A stretch of DNA of 64,000 bases from Proteobacteria bacterium SG_bin9. Its GTDB lineage: Bacteria > Pseudomonadota > Alphaproteobacteria > Rhizobiales > Xanthobacteraceae. Location: positions 42,608 through 106,607 of the forward strand of contig LWDM01000050.1 in the NCBI GenBank assembly GCA_002083525.1. The letters run 5' to 3'. Shown here piece after piece: positions 8,600-17,278 of this stretch. The first letter of the stretch is position 1, and each line of letters opens with the position of its first letter. The translations under genes were made by a program, and so were the position numbers. The notes under the pieces are model-generated. The model did not search any database, was not told the origin of the DNA, and was given only the letters and a program-made list of their open reading frames with translations.

Positions 8600-9295
8600 T
8601 CACGGCCGGATGGTCGCCAGAAACCCCGCCAGATTGTCGGTGACCCAGTCCACGTGTGCCGCGTCGCGGCCTTCCAGCTCCCATGCCTCGCGCACCACGT
8701 CCTTGCTGCCATCGGGCACCACCAGCACCGTGGTCATGCCGAGATCGTGCGGCACCGTGAGATTGCGCGCGAGGTCCTCGAACATCGCGGCCTTCGACGG
8801 ATCGACGCCGTGCATGTCGAGAAAGCGGCGATAGGTCTGCAACGCCGGCTTCGGTTCGAGATCCGCGGCGATGATGTCGAACACCGCTTCGAAGCGGTCG
8901 TGGATTTCGAGCCGCTCCAGCACCTTGGCCGCGTGCGCGATCGTGCCGTTGGTGAGGATCAGCTTGCGGCCGGGCAGTGCCTCGATCGCGGCGCCGAGCG
9001 CCGGATTGGGCTCGAGCGGCGAATGGTCGATCTGGTGCACGTATTCGAGATACTCATCGGCGCTGATGTTGTGCTTGGTCATCATGCCGCGCATGGTCGT
9101 GCCGTAGTCGCGGTAGTATTCTTTCTGGATCTTGAAGGCTTCCTCTGGCGTGATGCCGAAGAAGCGCGACACGTACTCACGGATGCGCACGTCCACCTGC
9201 TGCCACAGGTTGACGTGATGCGGATAGAGCGTGTTGTCGAGATCGAACACCCACGTTTCGATGTGGGCGAAGGAACGCTTGTTACTGTCTGTCAT
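8600..9295 (-). CDS. HAD-family pyrimidine 5'-nucleotidase-like phosphatase
   Basis: 231 residues from the ATG at 9295 (MTDSNKRSF); a longer in-frame start runs into the next gene. HAD motif I WVFDLDNTLYP has the nucleophile Asp18 and Asp20, motif II is LILTNGT, and the motif IV region is MFEDLARNL. The sequence resembles the SDT1/PHM8-type pyrimidine 5'-nucleotidases that are conserved in Rhizobiales near argB. Substrate is inferred. It starts 11 bp after the upstream DUF1036 gene and likely belongs to the argB operon. Confidence 0.82.
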   Translation of the reverse strand: MTDSNKRSFAHIETWVFDLDNTLYPHHVNLWQQVDVRIREYVSRFFGITPEEAFKIQKEYYRDYGTTMRGMMTKHNISADEYLEYVHQIDHSPLEPNPALGAAIEALPGRKLILTNGTIAHAAKVLERLEIHDRFEAVFDIIAADLEPKPALQTYRRFLDMHGVDPSKAAMFEDLARNLTVPHDLGMTTVLVVPDGSKDVVREAWELEGRDAAHVDWVTDNLAGFLATIRP

Positions 9296-9306
9296 TGCGA
9301 TGTCTG

Positions 9307-10350
9307 TCAGGGGGCCGTGAGGCGGATTGTCTTGTTGGCGGCGTTGGGGTCTACGACTGCAAAGCCGGTGGGCGCAAGACCGCGCGCCGAGCAGTTGTCC
9401 TGCTCGGTGAATTCGAATTTCGTCTCGCGCGTGCAGAGCACGGTGGTGCCACCCCAGTTCAAGAGCTTGCCCGAGGAGAGCTTGATCGCGCGGCCGTCGC
9501 CGTCGATTGCTTCCGCAAAGCTGAGCACACGCTTCGGCTGACCGGCGACGTCCGGCGTCAGGCATTTCTTCGGCACGATGCGATACCAGCCGCGGCTGGT
9601 GACGGCCTTGCCGTCGTCGGTCGCGATCGCCGCCATCACCGGATGCGACGTATCGTTACACCAGGCGATGCTCGATCCGCCTGGCGTCTGCACGGCCTTC
9701 ACCATCGTATCGAAGAAGTTCGGCGCATTGACGATGTCTGCGGTGAGGCCGCGGCTTTTGAGAAAGTTCGCGAGCGCCGCTTGTGTTTTCGGTCCGTCGA
9801 CGCCATCGATCGGCGAGGCGTCGAGGCCGGCAATCACGAGCAGGCGCTGAATGGCCGCGAGCTTCGCCTGCTCGTCGTCGTATTCGCTGTCCTCGGCGAG
9901 ATAGGCGACGAGATGGCCGTCGCTGCTTGCCGTTGGTTTGATCTCGGTGAACGGCGCCGGCGTCTGGCCGCTGCGGCACTGGCGCGCGGCGGCAATAGTG
10001 AAGTTTTCGGGCGCGATGCAGAGATTGTGCTGGCCGTTCTGCTGCAGCGGCGTCGATCCGTAAACCGGCAGCGCGCGCGCATGCAGCATCAGACGATCGG
10101 CGGAGAGCGTGCCCTGGACGACGACGCGGCATTGCGCGGGATCGATCTTGAACCAGCCGCGTGTTGCCGTGCTGCTGCCGCTGTCGATGCCGATCGCGGC
10201 TTCGATCACGTAGCTCATGCGGTTGCAGAGCTTCAGGTCGGCGTGGGCGCCGGTCGCTATCAGCGCGCCGGCCACAATCACCGCAAATCCAAACGTCGCC
10301 CGTATTGACGGGCTGACGCGGGACTGTGTGCGTGAGGCGTGCAGCGTCAC
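9307..10350 (-). CDS. Secreted double-DUF1036 protein with internal peptidoglycan-binding-like segment
   Basis: 347 residues with an N-terminal signal peptide (hydrophobic segment about 20-36, predicted cleavage after AHA). Two DUF1036-like halves are visible: residues about 38-135 (LKLCNRMSYVIEAAIGIDSG, TRGWFKIDPAQC) and about 230-345 (WCNDTSHPVMAAIATDDGK, SRGWYRIVPKKC). Between them lies a segment (AAIQRLLVIAGLDASPIDGV, PKTQAALANFLKSRGL) that looks like a PG_binding_1 fold. Paired Cys residues suggest periplasmic disulphides. Function is not known. Its ATG overlaps the argB stop by 4 bp. Confidence 0.78.
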   Translation of the reverse strand: MTLHASRTQSRVSPSIRATFGFAVIVAGALIATGAHADLKLCNRMSYVIEAAIGIDSGSSTATRGWFKIDPAQCRVVVQGTLSADRLMLHARALPVYGSTPLQQNGQHNLCIAPENFTIAAARQCRSGQTPAPFTEIKPTASSDGHLVAYLAEDSEYDDEQAKLAAIQRLLVIAGLDASPIDGVDGPKTQAALANFLKSRGLTADIVNAPNFFDTMVKAVQTPGGSSIAWCNDTSHPVMAAIATDDGKAVTSRGWYRIVPKKCLTPDVAGQPKRVLSFAEAIDGDGRAIKLSSGKLLNWGGTTVLCTRETKFEFTEQDNCSARGLAPTGFAVVDPNAANKTIRLTAP

Positions 10351-11243
10351 TTGTGGATCAGCGTACCCGTGCCCTGGTCGGTGAACAGTTCGAGCAGCAC
10401 CGCATGCGGCGTCTTGCCGTCGATGATGACCACACCTTCGACGCCTGCTTCAAGTGCGTAAATGCAGGTTTCCACCTTCGGAATCATGCCGCCGGAGATC
10501 GTGCCGTCGGCGATCAGGCGCCGCGCGTCCTTGATCGAAATTTCCGGGATCAGCTTCTTCGACTTGTCGAGCACGCCCGGCACGTCCGTGAGCAGCAGCA
10601 GGCGCTTGGCCTTCAAGGCGCCGGCGACCGCGCCGGCGAACGTGTCGGCGTTGACGTTGAACGTCTGCCCGGTCGCGGATGTGGCGAGCGGCGCCAAAAC
10701 CGGAATCAGCTCATGGCCGATCAACTGATTGAGCAGCGTAAGGTCGACCTTCTCCGGCTCACCGACGAAGCCGAGGTCGACCACCTTCTCGATGTTCGAA
10801 TCCGGGTCGACCATGGTGCGGTTGGCCTTCGAGGCCAGCACCATGTTGCCGTCCTTGCCGCACAGGCCGACGGCCTTGCCGCCGGCTTCGTTGATGTAGC
10901 CGACGAGCTGCTTGTTGATCGAACCGGCCAGAACCATCTCGACGATCTCGATGGTCGCGGCGTCGGTAATGCGCAGGCCCTGCGAGAATTCAGACTTGAT
11001 GCCGAGCCGCTGCAGCATGCTGGCGATCTGCGGGCCTCCGCCGTGCACGACCACCGGATTGATCGCGGTCTGCTCCATCAGCACGATGTCACGGGCGAAC
11101 TGGCGCGCCACCTCCTCGGAGCCCATGGCATGGCCGCCGTACTTGATGACGATGGTTTCCTCGTCATAGCGCTGCATGTGGGGCAGCGCCTCGGAGAGAA
11201 TGCGAGCCTGATCGAGCGGGTTGATATGGGGCGCGTCGGCCAT
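10347..11243 (-). CDS. argB: Acetylglutamate kinase
   Basis: 298 residues from the ATG at 11243 (MADAPHINPLDQ), matching family length; an in-frame ATG 13 codons upstream is less likely. Phosphorylates N-acetyl-L-glutamate in arginine synthesis. Seen: the nucleotide-binding IVIKYGGHAMG, substrate-binding HGGGPQIASML, VNADTFAGAVAGALKAKRLL, GGMIPKVETC and the C-terminal DGKTPHAVLLELFTDQGTGT. It heads a minus-strand run with the DUF1036 and HAD genes. Confidence 0.96.
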   Translation of the reverse strand: MADAPHINPLDQARILSEALPHMQRYDEETIVIKYGGHAMGSEEVARQFARDIVLMEQTAINPVVVHGGGPQIASMLQRLGIKSEFSQGLRITDAATIEIVEMVLAGSINKQLVGYINEAGGKAVGLCGKDGNMVLASKANRTMVDPDSNIEKVVDLGFVGEPEKVDLTLLNQLIGHELIPVLAPLATSATGQTFNVNADTFAGAVAGALKAKRLLLLTDVPGVLDKSKKLIPEISIKDARRLIADGTISGGMIPKVETCIYALEAGVEGVVIIDGKTPHAVLLELFTDQGTGTLIHK

Positions 11244-11281
11244 GACGTTCTTTCGTTTCGGTTTGGCGGGCGAGGGGTTCA

Positions 11282-11333
11282 TAGAGCATTTTCCGGCGAA
11301 GTGGAAACCGGTTCGCCGTCAGAAAATGCTCTA
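11282..11333. repeat. 52-bp palindromic repeat, AAACCGGT centre (variant A)
   Basis: Located between argB and the DUF423 gene. A 12-bp perfect inverted pair, TAGAGCATTTTC (11282-11293) and GAAAATGCTCTA (11322-11333), flanks a core with GGAAACCGGTT. It lies 12 bp from a second palindrome with a related centre, so the argB upstream spacer holds a tandem pair of these elements. Confidence 0.72.
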
Positions 11334-11344
11334 ATTATGGAGTA

Positions 11345-11393
11345 GCGCGCATTCTGATCGCAAAACCGGTGCCCACTTTTGCGGAATGCGCGC
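11345..11393. repeat. 49-bp palindromic repeat, AAACCGGT class (copy 2)
   Basis: Ends are GCGCGCATTC (11345-11354) and GAATGCGCGC (11384-11393), a 10-bp perfect inverted pair. The centre reads GCAAAACCGGTGCCCACTTT then TGCGG. It has the same length and core as the element at 7597-7645; the arm sequences differ but stay complementary, which points to conserved structure. Confidence 0.75.
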
Positions 11394-11422
11394 GACCCAT
11401 GATCGGCGAAAGGGGAACGGCT

Positions 11423-11803
11423 TTATGACGCTTTGCAGGGCCAGATCGCAGCCAGCGCCAAGATCAGCCAGGCCACGATCAGGAGCGTTCCACCGGTCGG
11501 GGCAGCCATGGAAAACAGCGCCCGGCTGAAAAAGTGACGTATGGTGAGATCGCCCGAAAACAGCGCTGTTCCGAGCACGACTGAAAAGGCGCCCAGCAGT
11601 CCGAGCCGCCGCTGCAGCACGCCCCGGTCCGTCAACGCCGCAGCTCCGAGCACCGCGCAGGCGTGAAACAGCAGGAAGGTGGATGCAGGACCTAGCCTCG
11701 CGGCGCCGTCGCCAACATGCGCGGCCGCAGCCGCCAGCGCCACACCGGACGAACCCATCAGTCCGGCAAGGAACGCGAGAACACGAAACGGAAATTGCGT
11801 CAT
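11423..11803 (-). CDS. DUF423 small membrane protein
   Basis: 126 residues from the ATG at 11803. Four hydrophobic segments (about 5-27, 38-57, 66-86 and 98-120) with FLLFHACAVLGAAAL, GAFSVVLGTALFSGDL and PTGGTLLIVAWLILA, typical of the DUF423/YgdD family of small inner-membrane proteins of unknown function. ATGA overlap with the engB stop indicates translational coupling, although no functional link is known. Confidence 0.85.
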   Translation of the reverse strand: MTQFPFRVLAFLAGLMGSSGVALAAAAAHVGDGAARLGPASTFLLFHACAVLGAAALTDRGVLQRRLGLLGAFSVVLGTALFSGDLTIRHFFSRALFSMAAPTGGTLLIVAWLILALAAIWPCKAS

Positions 11804-12459
11804 GCGGCGCCGCGCTCCTTCAGGAGTTGAACCATCGCGGCGCGCAACTGCGGCATGCCGTCGCCGGTGTTGGAGGATGTGACAATGATCTCGGGAAATG
11901 CGGCCGGGTGCTTGCTGAGTGCGGTCTGCGTCGCAGCGATATTGTCCTTCAGCGTGGCGGCCTTCACCTGATCCGACTTCGTCATCACGATCTGGTAGCT
12001 GACCGCGGAAGCGTCGAGCGTTTTCAGGACGTCGTGATCGACGTCCTTTAGCCCATGGCGCGAGTCGATCAGCACGTAGACGCGCGCGAGGCTGGCGCGG
12101 CCGCGCAGGAAGTCGTGAATGAGCGACGTCCAGGCGAGAATCTTTGCTTTTGGTGCGGCGGCGTAGCCGTAGCCCGGCATGTCGACGAGGCGAAAATTCA
12201 CGCTCTCGGGGCCTTCGAAGAAAATCAGCTCTTGCGTGCGGCCCGGCGTGTGCGAGGTGCGCGCCAGTCCGTTGCGGTTCGTGAGTGCGTTGATCAAGCT
12301 CGATTTGCCGACGTTGGAGCGGCCAGCGAACGCGACTTCGAGGCCGGCCATCGGCGGCAGCGCCGCAATCGTCGGCGCAGCCCAGATGAACTTCCACTCG
12401 CCGGCGAACAGCTTGCGGCCTTGCTCGATCAGGGCTGGGTCGGTGTCGGCGGATGTCAT
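11800..12459 (-). CDS. engB: Ribosome-biogenesis GTP-binding protein EngB/YsxC
   Basis: 219 residues. An essential GTPase for 50S assembly in many bacteria. G1 is GRSNVGKSSLIN at residues 46-57, G3 is DMPGYG, G4 is TKSDQVK, and the switch region holds RTSHTPGRTQELIFF. It lies downstream of yidC but is separated by a strong terminator hairpin, so it may have its own promoter in the 80-bp spacer. Confidence 0.95.
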   Translation of the reverse strand: MTSADTDPALIEQGRKLFAGEWKFIWAAPTIAALPPMAGLEVAFAGRSNVGKSSLINALTNRNGLARTSHTPGRTQELIFFEGPESVNFRLVDMPGYGYAAAPKAKILAWTSLIHDFLRGRASLARVYVLIDSRHGLKDVDHDVLKTLDASAVSYQIVMTKSDQVKAATLKDNIAATQTALSKHPAAFPEIIVTSSNTGDGMPQLRAAMVQLLKERGAA

Positions 12460-12486
12460 CCGCGCCGTCCTTTGTGCGGTCCGTAC

Positions 12487-12516
12487 AAAAATCCGGGGCC
12501 CGCAAGCGGGCCCCGG
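12487..12516 (-). terminator. Rho-independent terminator after yidC
   Basis: CCGGGGCCCGC (12493-12503) and GCGGGCCCCGG (12506-12516) form a perfect GC-rich stem with a minimal loop. Read on the minus strand it is followed by a run of five T (complement of 12487-12491). It lies between the yidC stop (12540) and the engB start (12459). Confidence 0.82.
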
Positions 12517-12539
12517 TTACTTATCAGATTTGCGCTGTG

Positions 12540-14621
12540 TCAGGTCTTGCCTTCGAGGCTCGGATTGCCGAGGCCGGGCTCGGGTTTCGGCGTCTCGGTT
12601 TTAGCCGCCTCGGTCTTGGCAGGCTCGACCTTGGCCTCCGGCGCGGCCTCGGTCTTGGCCGCTTCGGCGATCGTCGCGTCGAGCTTGGCCAGCTCATCGG
12701 CCGACACTTTCGTATCCTCGGCCTTCGCTGTGTCGGCCGCAGGTGCATTGTCCTGCTTCACCTCGGCCTTTTCGACCTTCTTCGCCTCAGGCTTCTTCGT
12801 CGGGAAGCTCGACTTGATGTTGTCGAACAGTTCGATCTTGGCGCCATGGCGGTTCATGATGAAGCCCTGCTGCAAGACCGAGAGCAGGTTGTTCCAGGCC
12901 CAGTAGATGACGAGGCCGGCCGGGAACGAAGCGAGCATGAACGTGAAGATCAGCGGCATCCAGTCGAAGATCATCTTCTGCGTCGGATCCGGCGGCGCAG
13001 GGTTGAGCTTCATCTGCACCCACATCGTGATGCCCATGATGATCGGCCAGATGCCGAGCATCAGGTACGGACCGATGAACGGACCGAGCGTCATCGGGTC
13101 CCACGGAATCAGGCCGAACAGGTTGAAGATCGTTGTCGGATCGGGCGCGGAGAGGTCCTTGATCCAGCCGAAGAACGGCGCGTGTCGCATTTCGATGGTG
13201 ACGAACAGCACCTTGTAGAGCGCGAAGAAGACCGGGATTTGGATCAGAATCGGAAGACAGCCCGCGATCGGGTTTATCTTCTCCTTCTTGTAGATCTCCA
13301 TCATCTCCTGCTGCTGCTTGACCTTGTCGTCGGGGTAGCGGTCGCGCAGCGCCATCAGTTGCGGCTGGATCGCCTTCATCTTCGCCATCGAAGCGTAAGA
13401 CTTGTTGGCGAGCGGGAAGAAAACGAGCTTCACCAGCACGGTCACCAGCAGGATGGCGACACCGAAGTTGCCGGCCAGCTTGAAGAACCAGTCGATCATC
13501 CAGAACATCGGCTTGGTGATGAAATAGAACCATCCCCAGTCGATGAGGAGTTCGAAGCGGTTGAGCTTGAGCTGCTTGTCGTACGCATCGATCAGCTGAT
13601 TTTCCTTGGCGCCAGCGAACAGCCGGGTGCTGGCGCTACCGGTGCCGCCGATGGCGATCGTCTGCGGATCGAGCAGGTAGTCGGTCTGATAGGTCCGCAG
13701 ATTGCCGACGAGGTTCGACGAGAATCGCGCTGCAAGCTTCGCGCCGGTGTCCGGCAGCAACGTCGCCGCCCAGTACTTGTCGGTGATGCCAAGCCAGGCG
13801 TTCGTGACGTTGAACTCCTTCTTCTTGTCATCGTCGATCTTGCTGTAGGTGTACTCCTGCAGGCCCTGATCGCCGAGCACGCCGATCAAACCCTCATGCA
13901 GAACGTAATAGCCCGACACCTGCGGCTTGCCGTGGCGTGAGATCAGCGCGTACGGATAGAGCGTCGCCGGTGCGTTGCCCGTGTTGGTGACTTCGTCCTT
14001 CAGCGTGAACAGGTAGTTCTGGTCGACGGTGATGGTGCGCTTGAAGGTGAGGCCTTCGCCGTTGTTCCAGGTCAGCGTCACCGGCTTGTCGACCGAGAGT
14101 GTGCCGGTGCCGTCCTGCGACCACACGGTGTCGCGGTCAGGGACCTTGGCGTTGGAGCCGCTGGCCGCGACCCAACCGAACTCGGCATAGAACGGATGCT
14201 CGGTGCCTGACGGCGCGAGCAGCACGATCGCCGGCGATTTCGGATCGACGGTCTCGCGATACTGCACCAGCGACACGTCGTCGATGCGTCCGCCCTTTAG
14301 CGCGATGCTGCCCGACACCTTCGGGGTGTCGATCTTCACGCGCGGACCGGCTGCGAGCGCAGCGGCGCGGGTGACGATGGTGCTGGCCGCAGGCGCCGTG
14401 GCGCCCGGCGCGGGCTGCGACGGCGTCGCGTTCGGTTGCGGCGTCTGCGATGACGGGGCCGGCGCGGTGGATGGCGTGCCGCTCTGCGTCTGGCCCTGCT
14501 GCGTCGCCTGCTGGGCGGCGCGCTGTTTTTCCATCGCCGGGATGTTGTAGAAATATTGCCAGCCGATCAGCACGAGGCCGGACAGCAGGACCGCGATGAT
14601 GGTGTTGCGATTGTCGGTCAT
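12540..14621 (-). CDS. yidC: Membrane protein insertase YidC
   Basis: 693 residues, longer than usual because of a low-complexity Lys/Ala/Glu tail (last ~70 residues). Inserts and folds inner-membrane proteins with or without SecYEG. N-terminal membrane anchor (about 5-24), a Pro/Gln/Ser-rich linker, a large periplasmic beta-domain (about 80-375), then the Oxa1-type core with five membrane segments (about 380-600) including GCLPILIQIPVFFALYKVL and the conserved core Arg near the first core helix. Gene order rpmH-rnpA-yidC is the classic one; no yidD gene was seen in the 61-bp rnpA-yidC spacer. Confidence 0.96.
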   Translation of the reverse strand: MTDNRNTIIAVLLSGLVLIGWQYFYNIPAMEKQRAAQQATQQGQTQSGTPSTAPAPSSQTPQPNATPSQPAPGATAPAASTIVTRAAALAAGPRVKIDTPKVSGSIALKGGRIDDVSLVQYRETVDPKSPAIVLLAPSGTEHPFYAEFGWVAASGSNAKVPDRDTVWSQDGTGTLSVDKPVTLTWNNGEGLTFKRTITVDQNYLFTLKDEVTNTGNAPATLYPYALISRHGKPQVSGYYVLHEGLIGVLGDQGLQEYTYSKIDDDKKKEFNVTNAWLGITDKYWAATLLPDTGAKLAARFSSNLVGNLRTYQTDYLLDPQTIAIGGTGSASTRLFAGAKENQLIDAYDKQLKLNRFELLIDWGWFYFITKPMFWMIDWFFKLAGNFGVAILLVTVLVKLVFFPLANKSYASMAKMKAIQPQLMALRDRYPDDKVKQQQEMMEIYKKEKINPIAGCLPILIQIPVFFALYKVLFVTIEMRHAPFFGWIKDLSAPDPTTIFNLFGLIPWDPMTLGPFIGPYLMLGIWPIIMGITMWVQMKLNPAPPDPTQKMIFDWMPLIFTFMLASFPAGLVIYWAWNNLLSVLQQGFIMNRHGAKIELFDNIKSSFPTKKPEAKKVEKAEVKQDNAPAADTAKAEDTKVSADELAKLDATIAEAAKTEAAPEAKVEPAKTEAAKTETPKPEPGLGNPSLEGKT

Positions 14622-14682
14622 TGTTCAGGTCTCGTCGGTCAGGTGCGCCTGTGTCGGCTCAAGGGATATCGGATGATTGTGG

Positions 14683-15057
14683 TCAGGTCGCGCCGGGCTC
14701 GGGTGCGTTGCCGGATTTGTGACGCTGTGGCCGCGGCTTTTCGAGGCGGTGAAGTGTCGCCTTCAGATCGTCCAGCATGGTGGCGAAGTCGCGCGTGAGC
14801 GCGGTGCGCCGTCCGACCAGAACGTAGTCGCTGTGCGGGCGCAGCGCCGAGCCGTCAAGTTGTTTGACCAGTTCGCGCAGGCGGCGGCGAACGCGATTGC
14901 GTTCGGTCGCGGTTCCAACCTTGCGGGAGACGGTGAAGCCGACACGGACCGGACCGCGATCGTCGCGGGCGCGGCGCTGGACAACGAAGGCCGGGCTTGC
15001 CAGCCGAACGCCGCTGGCAACGGCGAGAAAGTCCGCCCGTTGCCTGAGCCGTTCCAT
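14683..15057 (-). CDS. rnpA: Ribonuclease P protein component
   Basis: 124 residues. The protein subunit of RNase P, which trims tRNA 5' leaders. The RNR signature is present in ATERNRVRRRLRELV, preceded by GFTVSRKVG. The ATG at 15057 gives MERLRQRADFLAV, the family's standard opening. The gene lies 42 bp downstream of rpmH and upstream of yidC. The C-terminal 20 residues (KPRPQRHKSGNAPEPGAT) are a polar tail. Confidence 0.94.
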   Translation of the reverse strand: MERLRQRADFLAVASGVRLASPAFVVQRRARDDRGPVRVGFTVSRKVGTATERNRVRRRLRELVKQLDGSALRPHSDYVLVGRRTALTRDFATMLDDLKATLHRLEKPRPQRHKSGNAPEPGAT

Positions 15058-15099
15058 GATGAGAACCGGGTGCTGGTTAAAGAGGGTCTCGGCCGAGGA

Positions 15100-15234
15100 T
15101 CAGGCGCTGAGCTTCTTGCGGCCGCGGGCGCGGCGGGCAGCCAGAACCTTGCGGCCGCCGGCGGTGGCCTGACGCGCACGGTAACCATGGCGGCGCTTGC
15201 GCACGAGTTTGCTGGGTTGATAGGTCCGCTTCAC
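15100..15234 (-). CDS. rpmH: Ribosomal protein bL34
   Basis: 44 residues, standard length. GTG start at 15234 chosen because KRTYQPSKLVRKRRHGYRAR immediately follows and matches the family from its first residue; the longer in-frame reading is not conserved. Highly basic. First gene of rpmH-rnpA-yidC, transcribed from the promoter at 15347-15375, leaving a roughly 110-nt leader that contains a GC hairpin (15308-15326). Confidence 0.96.
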   Translation of the reverse strand: MKRTYQPSKLVRKRRHGYRARQATAGGRKVLAARRARGRKKLSA

Positions 15235-15346
15235 GGTTCGTACTCCGCTGGGCAATTCGCCGAGGAATGAGTTTAGTCCCAGATGCTTGCGGCCCCTAAA
15301 ACAGACCGGCCCGGTCGAGCCGGGCCATCGCGGACAGTTGGCGCGG

Positions 15347-15375
15347 CTTATACGGGAGCGACCCGTTTTCGTCAA
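15347..15375 (-). promoter_or_regulatory. Sigma70-type promoter for rpmH-rnpA-yidC
   Basis: On the minus strand, TTGACG (complement of 15370-15375) and TATAAG (15347-15352) are separated by exactly 17 bp. This is a near-consensus housekeeping promoter about 110 bp upstream of the rpmH GTG. The 308-bp spacer between rpmH and the kinase holds nothing else beyond a leader hairpin, GGCCCGG/CCGGGCC (15308-15314/15320-15326). Confidence 0.75.
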
Positions 15376-15542
15376 TCTTGGCCCGTAATTTCAAGGCGAT
15401 GGGAAGAAACTGGGGAAAGGATTGTTTCGTATAGGTATTTGGCTCGTCCCGGCGGCGGCGCGGGCCTACCGGGCGACGTTCCGAATTCCCATCTAGGGAA
15501 CAGGGGACGGGCGTCTGGCAATTTGGGGAGCAGGCGATCGGA

Positions 15543-17042
15543 ATGTCGGCGGACAAGTCCGGAAACGGGGCTCCGCGGGATCCGGCACAGCAATCGCTGT
15601 GGCGGCGCCTGTGGCCGCGTCCGCTTGGCCTGTCCGGCAAGCTTTTGCTGCTCACCATTCCGCTGGTGATGATCGCGGAAATCCTGATCTACGTTCCGTC
15701 GATTGCCAACTTCCGCGTCAACTGGCTGAACGACCGCTTGGCTGCCGCCAATACCGCGGCGCTGGTGCTCGACGCCGCGCCGAGCGGCGCGGTGCCGGAT
15801 TCGCTGGCAAAGCAGCTCCTTGAAAGCATCGGCGCGCGCGCGGTCGCGATCAAGCTCGGCCAGCAGCGCCGTCTGCTCGCGATCGCCGACATGCCTTCGA
15901 CCATCGACGACGACATCGACCTTCGGGAAATCAACATCGGCTCGGCAACGATCAACGCGTTTCGCGTCATGCTCGGCCGCGGCAGCGAGGTGATGCGCGT
16001 GATCGGGCCTTCGCGCACCGGCGGGCAATTCATCGAGGTGGTGCTCGACGAACGTCCGTTACGGCTTGCCATGTACCGCTTCTCGGCGAACGTGCTGCTG
16101 TGGTCGCTGGCAATTTCGATTCTGACTGCGGGACTGGTGTATCTGGCGCTGCACTTCCTGTTCGTGCGGCCGATGCGGCGATTGACCGAGAATCTCGTCG
16201 GTTTCCATCGCGATCCGGAAAGCCAGGCGCAGATCATCACGCCGTCCGGCCGCGGCGACGAAATCGGCGTGGTCGAGCGCGAACTCTCCGATATGCAGCG
16301 CGATCTCAACTCGATGCTGCATCAGAAGAGCCGGCTCGCCGCGCTCGGGCTCGCGGTGTCGAAGATCAATCACGACCTGCGCAACATTCTCGCGTCGTCG
16401 CAACTCATCTCCGACCAGCTCAACACCGTCGCCGATCCGAAGGTGCAGCGCTTTGCGCCAAAATTGATGCGCACCTTGGAGCGCGCGATCGCACTCTGCC
16501 AGTCGACGTTGTCTTACGGCCGCGCGCAGGAAGCCTCGCCGGATCGCCGCGTGGTGCTGATCGATCCGATCGTCAACGAAGTCCGCGAATCCGCAGGCCT
16601 CGCGGGCGAGGGGCCGATCGGCTGGATCTGTGCGGTCGAGCGCGGTCTCACTATCGATGCCGATCCCGACCATCTGTTCCGCGTCCTGCTCAACCTGGTG
16701 CGCAACGCCGCGCAGGCGCTGGAGGCGCAGCCGGAGGGACACGTCGCGTTGCGACAGATCCGCGTCACCGGACGGCGCGAGGGCATCGTCTCGATCATCG
16801 AGGTCTCCGATACCGGCCCCGGTATTCCGCCGAAGGCGCGCGCGCATCTGTTCGAGGCGTTCCAGGGATCGGATCGCGCCGGTGGCACCGGGCTCGGACT
16901 TGCCATCGCCGCCGAGCTCATTCGCGCTCATGGCGGTGAAATCCTTCTGGTCGAAGGCACCATCGGCGCCACCTTCCGGATCGCCATCCCCGACCGGCCG
17001 ATCGAATTGCATCAAATGCGGCCGGAACGCGCCCGGGCCTGA
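15543..17042 (+). CDS. Orphan membrane sensor histidine kinase
   Basis: 499 residues. Two membrane segments (about 31-53 and 183-205) enclose a ~130-residue periplasmic sensor region; a HAMP-like linker (208-260) follows. The dimerisation helix has the phospho-acceptor His277 in SKINHDLRNILASSQ, an HDLRN variant of the more common HELRTP box. The ATPase domain shows an N-box (LLNLVRNAAQAL), G1 (SDTGPGIP) and G2 (GTGLGLAIAAEL). No response regulator lies next to it, so its partner is unknown. It faces away from rpmH and ends about 150 bp before the tRNA gene. Confidence 0.88.
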   Translation: MSADKSGNGAPRDPAQQSLWRRLWPRPLGLSGKLLLLTIPLVMIAEILIYVPSIANFRVNWLNDRLAAANTAALVLDAAPSGAVPDSLAKQLLESIGARAVAIKLGQQRRLLAIADMPSTIDDDIDLREINIGSATINAFRVMLGRGSEVMRVIGPSRTGGQFIEVVLDERPLRLAMYRFSANVLLWSLAISILTAGLVYLALHFLFVRPMRRLTENLVGFHRDPESQAQIITPSGRGDEIGVVERELSDMQRDLNSMLHQKSRLAALGLAVSKINHDLRNILASSQLISDQLNTVADPKVQRFAPKLMRTLERAIALCQSTLSYGRAQEASPDRRVVLIDPIVNEVRESAGLAGEGPIGWICAVERGLTIDADPDHLFRVLLNLVRNAAQALEAQPEGHVALRQIRVTGRREGIVSIIEVSDTGPGIPPKARAHLFEAFQGSDRAGGTGLGLAIAAELIRAHGGEILLVEGTIGATFRIAIPDRPIELHQMRPERARA

Positions 17043-17193
17043 CCTTTCAGCTGGCCAAATTCGGCATAAGTTTATGCCCGAGCAGAACTTGCAAAGCGGG
17101 GCCGGAGCCGTTAGGCATGGCCCCTCCGATGGGCTGCGTCAGACGCCCCCTTCGGATCAGCCGGTGGGATCGAGGTCCCGCAATTTGGCAAAT

Positions 17194-17270
17194 GCGCCCG
17201 TAGCTCAGCTGGATAGAGCACCAGACTACGAATCTGGGGGTCAGAGGTTCGAATCCTTTCGGGCGCGCCA
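17194..17270 (+). tRNA. tRNA-Arg (anticodon ACG)
   Basis: 77 nt including encoded CCA. Acceptor GCGCCCG (17194-17200) pairs with CGGGCGC (17260-17266), discriminator G, then CCA. The D arm is GCTC...GAGC, the anticodon stem CCAGA/TCTGG encloses loop CTACGAA giving anticodon ACG (read as ICG), and the T arm contains GGTTCGAATCC. Single gene, no tRNA cluster; the next gene begins 8 bp away on the opposite strand. Confidence 0.97.
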
Positions 17271-17278
17271 TTTCTCTC

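Noticed and set aside
12055..13940. Long plus-strand frames opposite engB and yidC
   Set aside because: Antisense shadows without family features; both minus-strand genes are unmistakable.
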